A DNA stretch of 64,000 nt, from positions 124,001-188,000 of the forward strand of contig CANMSL010000007.1 of assembly GCA_947500505.1 (NCBI GenBank). The letters run 5' to 3'. The translations under genes and the position numbers were made by a program. This document shows, one piece after another, positions 53,428-62,645 of the stretch (position 1 is its first letter; each line of letters begins with the position of its first letter). The stretch comes from an uncultured Aquimarina sp. GTDB taxonomy: Bacteria; Bacteroidota; Bacteroidia; Flavobacteriales; Flavobacteriaceae. Below the pieces are notes generated by a model. The model ran no database searches. It saw only the letters and a program-made list of their open reading frames with translations, and had not been told where the DNA came from.

Positions 53428-54474
53428 ATGAGTTTCACTTCTTTATTTTTATTCTTTTTTGGTGCTATAGGAGTTTTTAACAGCTTCTTGGTTAGTTTAT
53501 ACTTTATTTTCAAAAAAGGAAAGCTAAAATCTAATTTATTATTTGGTCTTTTTCTTTTTTTTATCAGTGAACGCGCACTGCGGTCACTTATCTATTTTTT
53601 TAGTTCTGCCTTACCAAACCCTTATTCTAAATCTGATGCAGTTACATTTATGTTTATTGGGCCATTTTTGTTTTTATATGTAATTTCTGTAATTAACCCA
53701 GGTAGTAAATTAGTAAATTTATGGAGGTATCACGGTCTATTTTGGGCTATTATTACGACAATAGCATTATTTAAATTTCCTTTTTTAGAAGATCCAATAT
53801 TCTGGAAAAAGTATATCCTAACAGGAATTAATCTTCAATGGTTAATTTATATCTTGGTGTCTTTAATACTCCTAATAAACAAGTTATATTACTCCAAGTC
53901 TAATACTGAAAAGTATAATGTTACTAATCATTGGCTTCTCCTTTTGATAGCAAGTGTATTGGTTTTATGGTGTATTTATTTCTTTATTAGCTTCTCATAT
54001 TTTGTGGTAGGTTCAATTGCATTCTCACTAATTTTTTATGCATTCTATTTGTACTTTATATTCAATAAAAAACACCTTACTACAATTTTTACAATACAAA
54101 AAAGATATGTGTCAAAAAGGTTCGATAACGAAAGTAGTGAAGTTTTAATTCAAGAGCTTCAAGCTTTAATGCAAGAAGAAAAACCCTTTAAAAATCCAAA
54201 CTTAAGACTTAAAGATTTAGCACAAAAATTGGACATGACAGTCCATCAACTTTCGCAACTTTTAAACAATAGTTTAGGGAAAAAATTCTCAGAATTTGTA
54301 AATGAGTACCGAATTGAAGAGGCAAAGCAATTAATACAGGAAAACACCAAATATACATTAGATGCTATTGGCAACGAATCAGGATTCAACTCTAAATCAA
54401 CATTTTACAGCTATTTTAAACGTATTGTTGGTATGACACCTAAAGCATATCGAGAAGGGTTTTTAAGTACATAG
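53428..54474 (+). CDS. AraC family regulator with N-terminal membrane domain
   Basis: 348 residues: seven to eight transmembrane helices (about 5-220), then an HTH_18 domain at 250-345 (LRLKDLAQKLDMTVHQLSQLLNNSLGKKFSEFVNEYRIEEAKQLI, LDAIGNESGFNSKSTFYSYFKRIVGMTPKAYR). Membrane AraC regulators of this type are common in Bacteroidota and respond to envelope signals. 92 nt upstream of the S41 peptidase-like gene, its likely target. Confidence 0.88.
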   Translation: MSFTSLFLFFFGAIGVFNSFLVSLYFIFKKGKLKSNLLFGLFLFFISERALRSLIYFFSSALPNPYSKSDAVTFMFIGPFLFLYVISVINPGSKLVNLWRYHGLFWAIITTIALFKFPFLEDPIFWKKYILTGINLQWLIYILVSLILLINKLYYSKSNTEKYNVTNHWLLLLIASVLVLWCIYFFISFSYFVVGSIAFSLIFYAFYLYFIFNKKHLTTIFTIQKRYVSKRFDNESSEVLIQELQALMQEEKPFKNPNLRLKDLAQKLDMTVHQLSQLLNNSLGKKFSEFVNEYRIEEAKQLIQENTKYTLDAIGNESGFNSKSTFYSYFKRIVGMTPKAYREGFLST

Positions 54475-54566
54475 TTATAAAATCATACAAAAAGAGTCCT
54501 TATTTTGTACATTTTTTCATTGAATACTAGTTTTTTTGTTTCATAATTATTCAATTCAAATTTTCA

Positions 54567-56255
54567 ATGAAACATCAAATCAAAAAACTTCTCATCTTTT
54601 TTATTTCAACAGCTTCATTACATAGCTGCAATTCTCAAGCTTCTAATAGTAAAAAATCAATTGCAGAAGCAATAACTACGATTCCTAATGCTAGTATTTC
54701 AGAAACTATTGCCTATTACCATAAATTAAAAAAAGAGCAACCTAATGTATACAATTTTGATAATGAAAATGAACTAAATAAAGTAGGTTATCAATATTTA
54801 AATAATAGAAACGTTGAAGGAGCTATTGAAATATTTAAGCTATTGGTTTCAGAATTTCCAGATTCATCCAATGCCTATGATAGTTTGGGTGAGGCTTATT
54901 TAAAAGATAATAATTTAGAGTTAGCTAAGGTAAACTATCAAAAATCTTTAGCATTGAACCCAAAAAATGGCAATGCTGAAAATTCGATTTTTAAGATTGA
55001 TTATAAAACTTGTGAGCGTCCAAAATTTGATCAAGTTTTTACCAGACACCAATATTTAGAAGATATAGATGAATTGGTTACACGAATTACAACAAAACAT
55101 CCAAAGCCTTTTGAGTTTATTTCTGTAATTGACTTTACTAGTTTAGTAGAAAAACAAAAAGGGAAAATTAAAGACGGAATGAGCTACGGAGAATTTATTT
55201 GGCAATTAAGTCCAATAATTGCAAGTATTGGATGCGAGCATACCCATTTAAATGTTTTTAATCAAGAAGATGAGATGTTACCTGTTGAATTACGTTTTCC
55301 ACTTGAGGCTCAATTAGTAAATACTAAACTACTAGTTATAAACCCAAGAGTAAATAATGAAATTGTAGCTATTGGTAGTTCTATTACCTCGATAAATGGC
55401 AAAACAATAGAAGAAATTACCGAGGATATTTTTAAACATATAGCATCTAACGGACATAGCATTTCATTAAAACGAAAAGTTTTTAGTGCCTATATAACAT
55501 CTTACATTCCATACTACTTTGGATTTCCAAAATCATACTCTATAACTATAGGGAATTCTAACAAGAAAATTGACTTATCTCAATTGACTAGTTTTAAGTA
55601 TAAACAAATCAATAATGAACGTTCTTTTGAAATATTTAAGGATGAAAAAACGGCAAAATTATTTATTCCTTCCTTTAATTATTATGGAGGAAAACGATTA
55701 AAAGATTATAAAGCATTTATAGACAATAGTTTTAATGAATTAAAAAGAAAAGGTATAGAGAATTTAATTATAGATGTAAGACGTAATGGAGGTGGTTGTT
55801 CTTGTGCGACAATATATTTATTACAACATATTGCCCAAAAGCCTTTTAGATATTTTGATAAATCTTCCCAACTACCTGGAAATAAATCAGAGGCAGATAT
55901 AAAATACCCATTAGACAATCATTTTAAAGGAAACACTTATATTCTAATTAATGGGTTTAATACATCAACCACAGGACATTTTTTATCAGTTGTTAAAGAT
56001 CAAAATATAGCAACATTAATTGGAGAAGAATCTGGGGCAAGTTTTTATGCAAATAGTGCAACTAGAAATCATTTAGGAGCTAATACAGCAGTAGTATATA
56101 ATATTGCAACTAAAACTTTTTTTACTACAGCTAAAAACTTGCCAAGTAACAAAGGTGTTTTACCAGACCATTTTGTGTATAAGACAAGTCAAGACATAAT
56201 AGAAGGAAAAGATGCTCAACTGGAATATGTACTCAAACTTATTAAAAAAGAATAA
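54567..56255 (+). CDS. S41 peptidase-like lipoprotein with TPR
   Basis: 562 residues. Lipoprotein signal (FISTASLHSC), TPR region at about 65-145 (FKLLVSEFPDSSNAYDSLGEAYLKDNNLELAKVNYQKSLALNPKNG shows the repeat in two turns), then an S41/C-terminal-processing-peptidase domain with IENLIIDVRRNGGG and ILINGFNTSTTGHFLSVVKD. A gapless comparison with the family motif GSASAS puts a Ser of NTST at the nucleophile position. Probably a periplasmic or surface protease. Followed by a strong terminator. Confidence 0.83.
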   Translation: MKHQIKKLLIFFISTASLHSCNSQASNSKKSIAEAITTIPNASISETIAYYHKLKKEQPNVYNFDNENELNKVGYQYLNNRNVEGAIEIFKLLVSEFPDSSNAYDSLGEAYLKDNNLELAKVNYQKSLALNPKNGNAENSIFKIDYKTCERPKFDQVFTRHQYLEDIDELVTRITTKHPKPFEFISVIDFTSLVEKQKGKIKDGMSYGEFIWQLSPIIASIGCEHTHLNVFNQEDEMLPVELRFPLEAQLVNTKLLVINPRVNNEIVAIGSSITSINGKTIEEITEDIFKHIASNGHSISLKRKVFSAYITSYIPYYFGFPKSYSITIGNSNKKIDLSQLTSFKYKQINNERSFEIFKDEKTAKLFIPSFNYYGGKRLKDYKAFIDNSFNELKRKGIENLIIDVRRNGGGCSCATIYLLQHIAQKPFRYFDKSSQLPGNKSEADIKYPLDNHFKGNTYILINGFNTSTTGHFLSVVKDQNIATLIGEESGASFYANSATRNHLGANTAVVYNIATKTFFTTAKNLPSNKGVLPDHFVYKTSQDIIEGKDAQLEYVLKLIKKE

Positions 56256-56315
56256 AACGGCCTCATAAAATTTTGATTAAAACAATAGGTGAGTAGAGCG
56301 GTAATATTTTAGAGG

Positions 56316-56350
56316 GCGAGAACTTAATTTTGTTGAGTTCTCGCTTTTTT
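56316..56350 (+). terminator. Rho-independent terminator of the S41 gene
   Basis: GCGAGAACT (56316-56324) pairs perfectly with AGTTCTCGC (56336-56344), followed by TTTTTT. Confidence 0.9.
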
Positions 56351-56856
56351 AATTGGAGTTCTGCATAAACCTAAAGCGATCAAATGTTTTCTAAAATATA
56401 GAGAAACGAGCCGTACATTGTTTCCAAAATTATATGCAGCCTTGAATTTTTGTTTCTTTTGTTTCAAGACAAAAGATTATGCAAAAACTAAAAATGTTTA
56501 ATTGGAATACAAATTAGAGCAAGTGTATAGAAATTTTAAAGTTTGGATGATGTGGCTGGAAAATTTTATACTGTTGCGTAAAGCTTACTAAATGTTTATG
56601 AGATTTTTTACAACGAGAACTTCAATTTAATTTCTGAATTTAATTAGAAGCTAAAAGGTTTTGCTTTTTTTGGCGTTGCAAGCGATGGATAATTGTGTGT
56701 AAAATAAATTGCCATATCAGGCATTTATTTTTATAAAACAATCGAGCGCATAGGCAGCCTCAGCCGCATCAGCTCGCTAATAATTCCAAAGATTCTCAAT
56801 CTTTAGAATTATTCCGTACATAACGGCAAATTATAGCTACAAATGGTGAACGTGAG
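56351..56856. other. Non-coding accessory stretch with repeat fragments
   Basis: No gene is visible. It contains a fourth GATGATGTGGCTGG (56545-56558), a trailing word ATAATTGTGTGTAAAAT (56690-56706) like the ends of copies A and B, an imperfect hairpin TAATTCCAAAGAT/ATCTTTAGAATTA (56781-56811), and AAATTATAGCTACAAAT (56827-56843). Confidence 0.55.
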
Positions 56857-57188
<332 letters not shown>

Positions 57189-57328
57189 GAACTAGGCTTG
57201 ATAATAAACTTACCGTCCTCTTTTACATGTAATCAATAAAATTTCACTTTTCCTTTTATTTAGTAAAATGTTAATTATGAACTATATGCAACAGCATATT
57301 CGTAATATTCGTATCTTATATCTTGATA

Positions 57329-57742
57329 ATGGTTACCAATACTAAAATATTACAACTTGCTTTTGTGCTCGTTATATCTTCAACACATACTTGTGTTAAA
57401 GAAACGGATTCTTCCTATGTGGAAAAAATAGAAACTACATCTGCCATAAACACTCGTCCGGTTAATGCAGATAAAAAAACATTTGAAAAAAATTCTAAAA
57501 TTACCCGAGCCGTGCTTATCACACATTGCGGTAGTTGTCATCAAAGTTCGCTGGATTCTCATCAACCAGAAGCAATAAAGATTTTCGATCTGGATTTGGC
57601 AGCTAACTGGCATATTTCTCTATCTAAAGAAAACTTATCAGGAATTGCTAATCGTACCCAAAATAAATCAGCCATTACAACCGCACAAAAAGAAGCAATT
57701 ACTACTTTCTTGCAACTTAAAGAACAACAATTAAAGCAATAG
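57329..57742 (+). CDS. Small haem-motif (cytochrome c-like) lipoprotein
   Basis: 137 residues from the ATG at 57329. A lipoprotein-like signal (LVISSTHTC) and one haem-binding motif CGSCH (67-71) indicate a periplasmic or outer-membrane monohaem protein. The rest is low complexity and helical. Related in style to small cytochromes found with DUF-type surface proteins; partner unknown. Confidence 0.72.
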   Translation: MVTNTKILQLAFVLVISSTHTCVKETDSSYVEKIETTSAINTRPVNADKKTFEKNSKITRAVLITHCGSCHQSSLDSHQPEAIKIFDLDLAANWHISLSKENLSGIANRTQNKSAITTAQKEAITTFLQLKEQQLKQ

Positions 57743-58028
57743 AATTCAATTTTTCGATACACTCCAACCCTGCTCTTCATCCAAAAATTAAATCCTTTTT
57801 ACCAGAAGAAACTTAAAAAATCAGTATCACACTTTAGTAAAATGTATTGTTTAATATATGGGTTTTAATTGCTTATAAATCAATTTATTAAGTATAAATG
57901 TGGTATCATTAATTTTATAGAATCTTTATTTCTAGACCCCATCTATTTTTTCCATAAACAATTCATTTCATTAATTATATTTATGAATTAGATAATAACT
58001 ATAAATAAAAATTAATGAATTATATCTA

Positions 58029-58036
58029 TAACTTTG
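58029..58036 (+). promoter_or_regulatory. -7 promoter box of the dab operon
   Basis: TAACTTTG fits the Bacteroidota housekeeping -7 consensus TAnnTTTG, 53 nt before the first ATG. The -33 TTTG is not clear. The gap 57743-58089 otherwise contains only AT-rich sequence. Confidence 0.55.
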
Positions 58037-58089
58037 TCTCATAATTATGAAACAACTTCTAAAATTTTTATCATTTAAACTCTAATCAA

Positions 58090-58398
58090 ATGGAAACAAA
58101 GGAATTACCACAATTGAAAACGGTTACCCAAAACATCGAATTAGTTAAAGGTGAATTTAACCCTTCTGAAGCTGCTCACGTAATTAGTTGCCTGATTAAT
58201 GAAAAAATAAACTTTCATAAGCTTCAAAGACTTCAATTATGGGAAGGTGATCACTGCTGCAAAACCAACACATTGGACGGTCGTATCGATGAACTGGAAA
58301 ACGGAAAGGAGATTGCTAATCAGTTTATCAATAGCATCAGAGGTCTGGGTAAAAATCTTACAATCAAAGGTACTTTAGAAATTAGTCTTGCAGAATAA
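58090..58398 (+). CDS. Hypothetical protein in the dab operon
   Basis: 102 residues, no signal peptide. It has a mixed alpha/beta pattern (FNPSEAAHVISCLINEKINFHKLQRLQLWEG, LTIKGTLEISLAE) and a Cys-Cys pair in GDHCCKTN. It could be a regulator or accessory subunit of the carbon transporter; the nitrogen-PII-like proteins linked to other dab operons are of similar size, but I see no PII T-loop and do not assign it. 22 nt before the next gene. Confidence 0.7.
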   Translation: METKELPQLKTVTQNIELVKGEFNPSEAAHVISCLINEKINFHKLQRLQLWEGDHCCKTNTLDGRIDELENGKEIANQFINSIRGLGKNLTIKGTLEISLAE

Positions 58399-58420
58399 TA
58401 ACTAGTAAAGAATAACAACA

Positions 58421-58672
58421 ATGGAATCATTAAAAACAAAAATTTTACAAACTATAGGAATCGCAATAGTACTGTTCTTTATTGTTCTTTCTTATAACCA
58501 CAACCAACTTTTCCTGGATAAAATTGTATTGTGTTCTCTAATTATCGGAGGTCTATTAGTAATGAAAGCACGAATTAGCATTAAGAATACCGATTCTTCT
58601 AGAGCAGAGATTATGAACGCTAAAACAACTGAAAATGACTTTTCAAAATCTTACAAAAAGCAATACTTCTAA
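58421..58672 (+). CDS. Small two-helix membrane protein in the dab operon
   Basis: 83 residues with two hydrophobic helices (IGIAIVLFFIVLSYN and KIVLCSLIIGGLLVM) and a charged tail. Family not recognised. Ends 7 nt before dabB, so probably part of the same transcript. Confidence 0.68.
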   Translation: MESLKTKILQTIGIAIVLFFIVLSYNHNQLFLDKIVLCSLIIGGLLVMKARISIKNTDSSRAEIMNAKTTENDFSKSYKKQYF

Positions 58673-58679
58673 CATTCAT

Positions 58680-60122
58680 ATGGAAACCAACATAAACCCT
58701 AAAACACCTTTGACATACAAAATAGTTTCTGTGTTATTGTGGATGCTATTTGCAGGTAGCTTATTATTTCTTTCACTAAACTTTGGTAATACACCAAAAT
58801 GGGAAATAGAAACTATTCTTAGAATCAATAATTTTAGCATCTTAATCTGGACTACTGTTTTATTTTTTAGTGCAATTATAACTAGTTATGCAGGTAAATA
58901 TCTACATGGTTTCAGATACCAAGGGCAATTTTTGATGTATTGCCTTGGCTTCACAGCTTCAGTAATGTTCTTGGTAATTTCCAACCACATTCTGCTATTG
59001 CTACTTAACTGGCTAATTATGGGGGTTTTTATGTCGCGGTTAATTGGTATCAATAAAAAATGGGGAGAAGCCAGAGAAGCTTCTAAATTTACATTTAAAT
59101 ATTTCCTAACAGGAACTCTATTTATGTCTGCCGGAGTATTACTTCCGGCTTTTTACAGTAACGCTTTCACTGTAGAAGAACTTTCGACAGTTGTAGGTCA
59201 AATGCCGATGATGGTCACCATACCTTCTGCCCTACTAATTATGGCAGCCGCGATCGTACAATCAGCGATCTATCCGTTTCATCGCTGGTTATTATCCGCA
59301 ATGACAGCTCCTACTCCAGCCTCTGCCCTTATGCACGCCGGTTTTGTTAATGGAGCAGGAATATTATTAGCATTGTTTGCTTCACTATTATTCGCCTCTA
59401 ATACATTAGATATTTTATTTATCATCGGAGGATTAACAGCAATCATCGCACAATTTACCAAATTGCTTCAGATCAATGTAAAACATAAATTAGCTTGTTC
59501 CACTATAGCTCAGATGGGTTTTATGATTATGCAATGCGGTTTGGGCTTTTTCAATGCTGCGGTTGCGCACTTAATACTACACGGATTCTATAAAGCATAT
59601 TTGTTTTTATCCTCTGGAGAAGAAGTTGAACAAACCAATCCACAAAAGCCTTTACAATTAAAGGTTAAACCCCTGCAAGCATTGGTAGTGTTAGTTTTTG
59701 GAATTCTAGGAGCATTATTGTTCGCAGTATGGACAGGAAAAGGTTCTAGTGTAGATAGTGGGATATTTTTAACACTAATTGTAGCAATTACGGTTGGTCA
59801 GGCAACATATAATATCGTCAAGGAAAAAAGTCTTTCTACGCTACAAAAAATACTGGTGATGCCAATACTATTTGTCACTGGAATCGGACTTTACGCACTG
59901 ATGTATAACGCAGTTACAGTTTTGATGGCAGATCTTCCTATGACGGCTAATGCTACACCATTGTCTGTTACACAAATAACTTTTGGAATCATTTTCTTGA
60001 TTGGATTTTTTATTATGAAATTAGGTGGATATCAAAAGTTGCCGTGGCTATATGTGAAGTTAATGAACCTATCACAACCCAATAAAAAAACTATCTTAAT
60101 GTATAAATCAAAATCGATATGA
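58680..60122 (+). CDS. dabB: DabB, proton-conducting subunit of the DAB inorganic-carbon transporter
   Basis: 480 residues from the ATG at 58680, with about 13 helices of the NuoL/MrpA proton-antiporter family (ProtonAntipo_M). Signatures include PTPASALMHAGFVNGAGILL and STIAQMGFMIMQCGLGFFNAAVAHLILHGFYKAYLFLSSG. It lies directly upstream of dabA with a 4-nt overlap. In the known complex DabB couples proton flow to bicarbonate or CO2 capture by DabA. Confidence 0.93.
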   Translation: METNINPKTPLTYKIVSVLLWMLFAGSLLFLSLNFGNTPKWEIETILRINNFSILIWTTVLFFSAIITSYAGKYLHGFRYQGQFLMYCLGFTASVMFLVISNHILLLLLNWLIMGVFMSRLIGINKKWGEAREASKFTFKYFLTGTLFMSAGVLLPAFYSNAFTVEELSTVVGQMPMMVTIPSALLIMAAAIVQSAIYPFHRWLLSAMTAPTPASALMHAGFVNGAGILLALFASLLFASNTLDILFIIGGLTAIIAQFTKLLQINVKHKLACSTIAQMGFMIMQCGLGFFNAAVAHLILHGFYKAYLFLSSGEEVEQTNPQKPLQLKVKPLQALVVLVFGILGALLFAVWTGKGSSVDSGIFLTLIVAITVGQATYNIVKEKSLSTLQKILVMPILFVTGIGLYALMYNAVTVLMADLPMTANATPLSVTQITFGIIFLIGFFIMKLGGYQKLPWLYVKLMNLSQPNKKTILMYKSKSI

Positions 60123-62503
60123 ATCCGACAATTCTAAGCAGTATTGATAAAGCGTCAAAAGTTATAGGTAAAACCTGGCCGCTATATACCTTTGTAGCAT
60201 CTAACCCATTATCAGGGCATGAAAACAGCTCTTTTAGCGAAGCAGTAAAAACTGCTAAGCACCATTTTGATGCCACTGTATTTCCCGAGGCGAAGATGTA
60301 TCGCGAGGCTTGGGAAAAAGGCGAAATCGATAATGAGCTAATAAAAAGGGTACTACTCGAAGAAGGACTGACTAAATCACCAGAAGAATATCTAAAACAT
60401 ATCGAACAGCAAAGCCAAAAGGAAGTTCTAAATGTAAATCACGTTATAGATCGCATAATGGCTAAGTGGCTGGCAGCCTTTATGGATGAAGGGCTTGCAG
60501 AGTGGCATATGCCATTTAAAAGTGAAGGATTCTATAACGCATGGAGACTGTTGGTAATTTATGATGATGAAACGGGTCTAAAATCCCTTAAAGATATTCC
60601 TCCCACAAGTCTGGATGCTTTAGAATCTGTTTTAAAGGAGTTTCCAGAAAGTGAATATACCGAACTATTAACGTATCATCTTGCCGCCCTACCCGGATGG
60701 ACCGGATATATCAATCATAGACAAGAGTCAGACTCAGAGTGGCAACGGCAATATCCAATAACAATATCAGATTATCTGGCAGCCCGTTTATTAACGGCTA
60801 AAAGTTTAGGTATCCCACTACTTCCTGAATCTAAGGATTCAACGGAAAATAGGCTGATTTTAAAATTACAATACCTCTGGCTAAAAGCCTGGGAACAGAG
60901 TTGGCAAAATCAACTGGTCCAGACGTTAGAAAGACAATCTGTAATGCCCCAGACAAATGAAAATGATAGCATACCTGATGCACAGATGGTGTTTTGTATC
61001 GATACACGATCAGAACTAATTCGCAGACATGTAGAATCTCAAGGAAACTACGAAACTTATGGATATGCCGGCTTTTTTGGAATCGCTATGGATTACGAGA
61101 GTTTAGAAGATGGGATCGTTCGTAAATCGTGTCCTCCTATAGTTGGTTCGGCTTATAAAGTGACAGAACAGGCGCAAATTAGTGGCAAAAATAAATTAGA
61201 GAAGTACGTTGCTACAAATGAGATCACCAAGTTTAAAAAGTACTTCTTAAAGCGAATGAAGAATATGCTACCTTCTGCTTTCGGATATGTAGAAGGGTCA
61301 GGATTATATTATGGTATATCCCTAATTGCCCGGACCTTGTTGCCAGGTAAATTATACCAACAGCAAAAGAAAAAATCTAATGAGATAACCTCATTCTGTG
61401 CGCCGGATATCAATCCATATAATGATCCACAATCTAATGGTATTACTCTCCACGAAAAAGTGGGTATTGTAAAGTCAGGATTTGACCTTATGGGATGGAA
61501 TAAGTTTTCACCACTTGTACTATTCGTCGGCCACGGAAGTCACTCTGCAAACAATCCTTTTGAATCCAGTTTGGATTGTGGTGCTTGTGCCGCAAGTCCC
61601 GGAAGACATAATGCCAGAACACTTGCTAGGTTGGCTAACCAACCTGAAGTTAGAAAAGTATTGACAGAAACACACGGATTTCAAATTCCAAAAGATACAT
61701 TGTTCATAGGTGCTGAGCATAACACGACCACAGATCAGATTGTTTTGTTTGATTCTGAAATTCCGGAAACCCATAAAGTGCTTGTGGCGAGTCTAAAGAA
61801 AAATTTAGGCAAAGCACAACAATCTGCTACTGCGGATAGATTAGGTATGCGTTCTAAAAGTTTAGTTATCGCAGAAAAGAAAGCAAGCAACTGGGCAGAA
61901 ACCAGACCGGAATGGGGACTTGCAAAAAATGCAGGATTTATTGTTGGGCCAAGAAGTCTGACACAAAATACTAACCTGGATAGTCGTTGTTTTCTTCACT
62001 CATACAACTGGGAATTAGATACCGCCGGAAAAGCACTGGAAGGTATTATGCAAGGACCTATGGTAGTAACACAATGGATTAACAATCACTATTACTTCTC
62101 TACGGTAGATAACAATACTTTTGGAGGTGGTTCTAAAATTACACATAATATCACTGGCAAGTTTGGAGTAGTACAAGGAAACGGTGGAGATCTTAAAATG
62201 GGACTTCCTCTACAATCATTATTCGGTTCCGATGATAATTTATATCATCAGCCATTACGATTATCTGTAATGATTCAAGCACCGATTAGCAGCGTTTCTG
62301 AAATTCTTGTGAGAAATGAAAACCTGAGAACATTGCTTGATAACGAATGGATATATTTGATGGTAATGGATCCTACTCAAAATAATGAGATATACAGATA
62401 TAAAAAATCAATTCGGTGGGAGTCTATGTCAAACACAAAGACAGTAGAATTAAATCAACAGATGAACACTAAAGAAAATGTACTAGAAGAACTTTCTGTA
62501 TAA
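60119..62503 (+). CDS. dabA: DabA, carbonic-anhydrase-like subunit (DUF2309/YbcC)
   Basis: 794 residues, whole-length DUF2309. The zinc-site residues are visible: C293 and D295 in VFCIDTRSELIRRHVE, H472 in FVGHGSHSANN and C487 in LDCGACAAS. From memory, the Halothiobacillus DabA site is C351, D353, H524, C539; the C-x-D motif and the 15-residue H-to-C spacing agree. DabA acts at the inner face of the membrane, hydrating CO2 vectorially. Followed by a clear terminator. Confidence 0.95.
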   Translation: MNPTILSSIDKASKVIGKTWPLYTFVASNPLSGHENSSFSEAVKTAKHHFDATVFPEAKMYREAWEKGEIDNELIKRVLLEEGLTKSPEEYLKHIEQQSQKEVLNVNHVIDRIMAKWLAAFMDEGLAEWHMPFKSEGFYNAWRLLVIYDDETGLKSLKDIPPTSLDALESVLKEFPESEYTELLTYHLAALPGWTGYINHRQESDSEWQRQYPITISDYLAARLLTAKSLGIPLLPESKDSTENRLILKLQYLWLKAWEQSWQNQLVQTLERQSVMPQTNENDSIPDAQMVFCIDTRSELIRRHVESQGNYETYGYAGFFGIAMDYESLEDGIVRKSCPPIVGSAYKVTEQAQISGKNKLEKYVATNEITKFKKYFLKRMKNMLPSAFGYVEGSGLYYGISLIARTLLPGKLYQQQKKKSNEITSFCAPDINPYNDPQSNGITLHEKVGIVKSGFDLMGWNKFSPLVLFVGHGSHSANNPFESSLDCGACAASPGRHNARTLARLANQPEVRKVLTETHGFQIPKDTLFIGAEHNTTTDQIVLFDSEIPETHKVLVASLKKNLGKAQQSATADRLGMRSKSLVIAEKKASNWAETRPEWGLAKNAGFIVGPRSLTQNTNLDSRCFLHSYNWELDTAGKALEGIMQGPMVVTQWINNHYYFSTVDNNTFGGGSKITHNITGKFGVVQGNGGDLKMGLPLQSLFGSDDNLYHQPLRLSVMIQAPISSVSEILVRNENLRTLLDNEWIYLMVMDPTQNNEIYRYKKSIRWESMSNTKTVELNQQMNTKENVLEELSV

Positions 62504-62525
62504 TTATGTATTAACTTTATTTTAT

Positions 62526-62557
62526 AGACCATCATTTTATTTGGTGGTCTTTTTTTT
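62526..62557 (+). terminator. Rho-independent terminator of the dab operon
   Basis: AGACCA (62526-62531) and TGGTCT (62545-62550) form a stem extended by weaker pairs, followed by seven T. Confidence 0.85.
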
Positions 62558-62645
62558 CCAAAGTTTCTATCAATTCACAATGCGATTTTAGAAAGCAACA
62601 AAATTTGTCTGCACTCCTACAGCAGATAAATAAAACAATAAGTAA

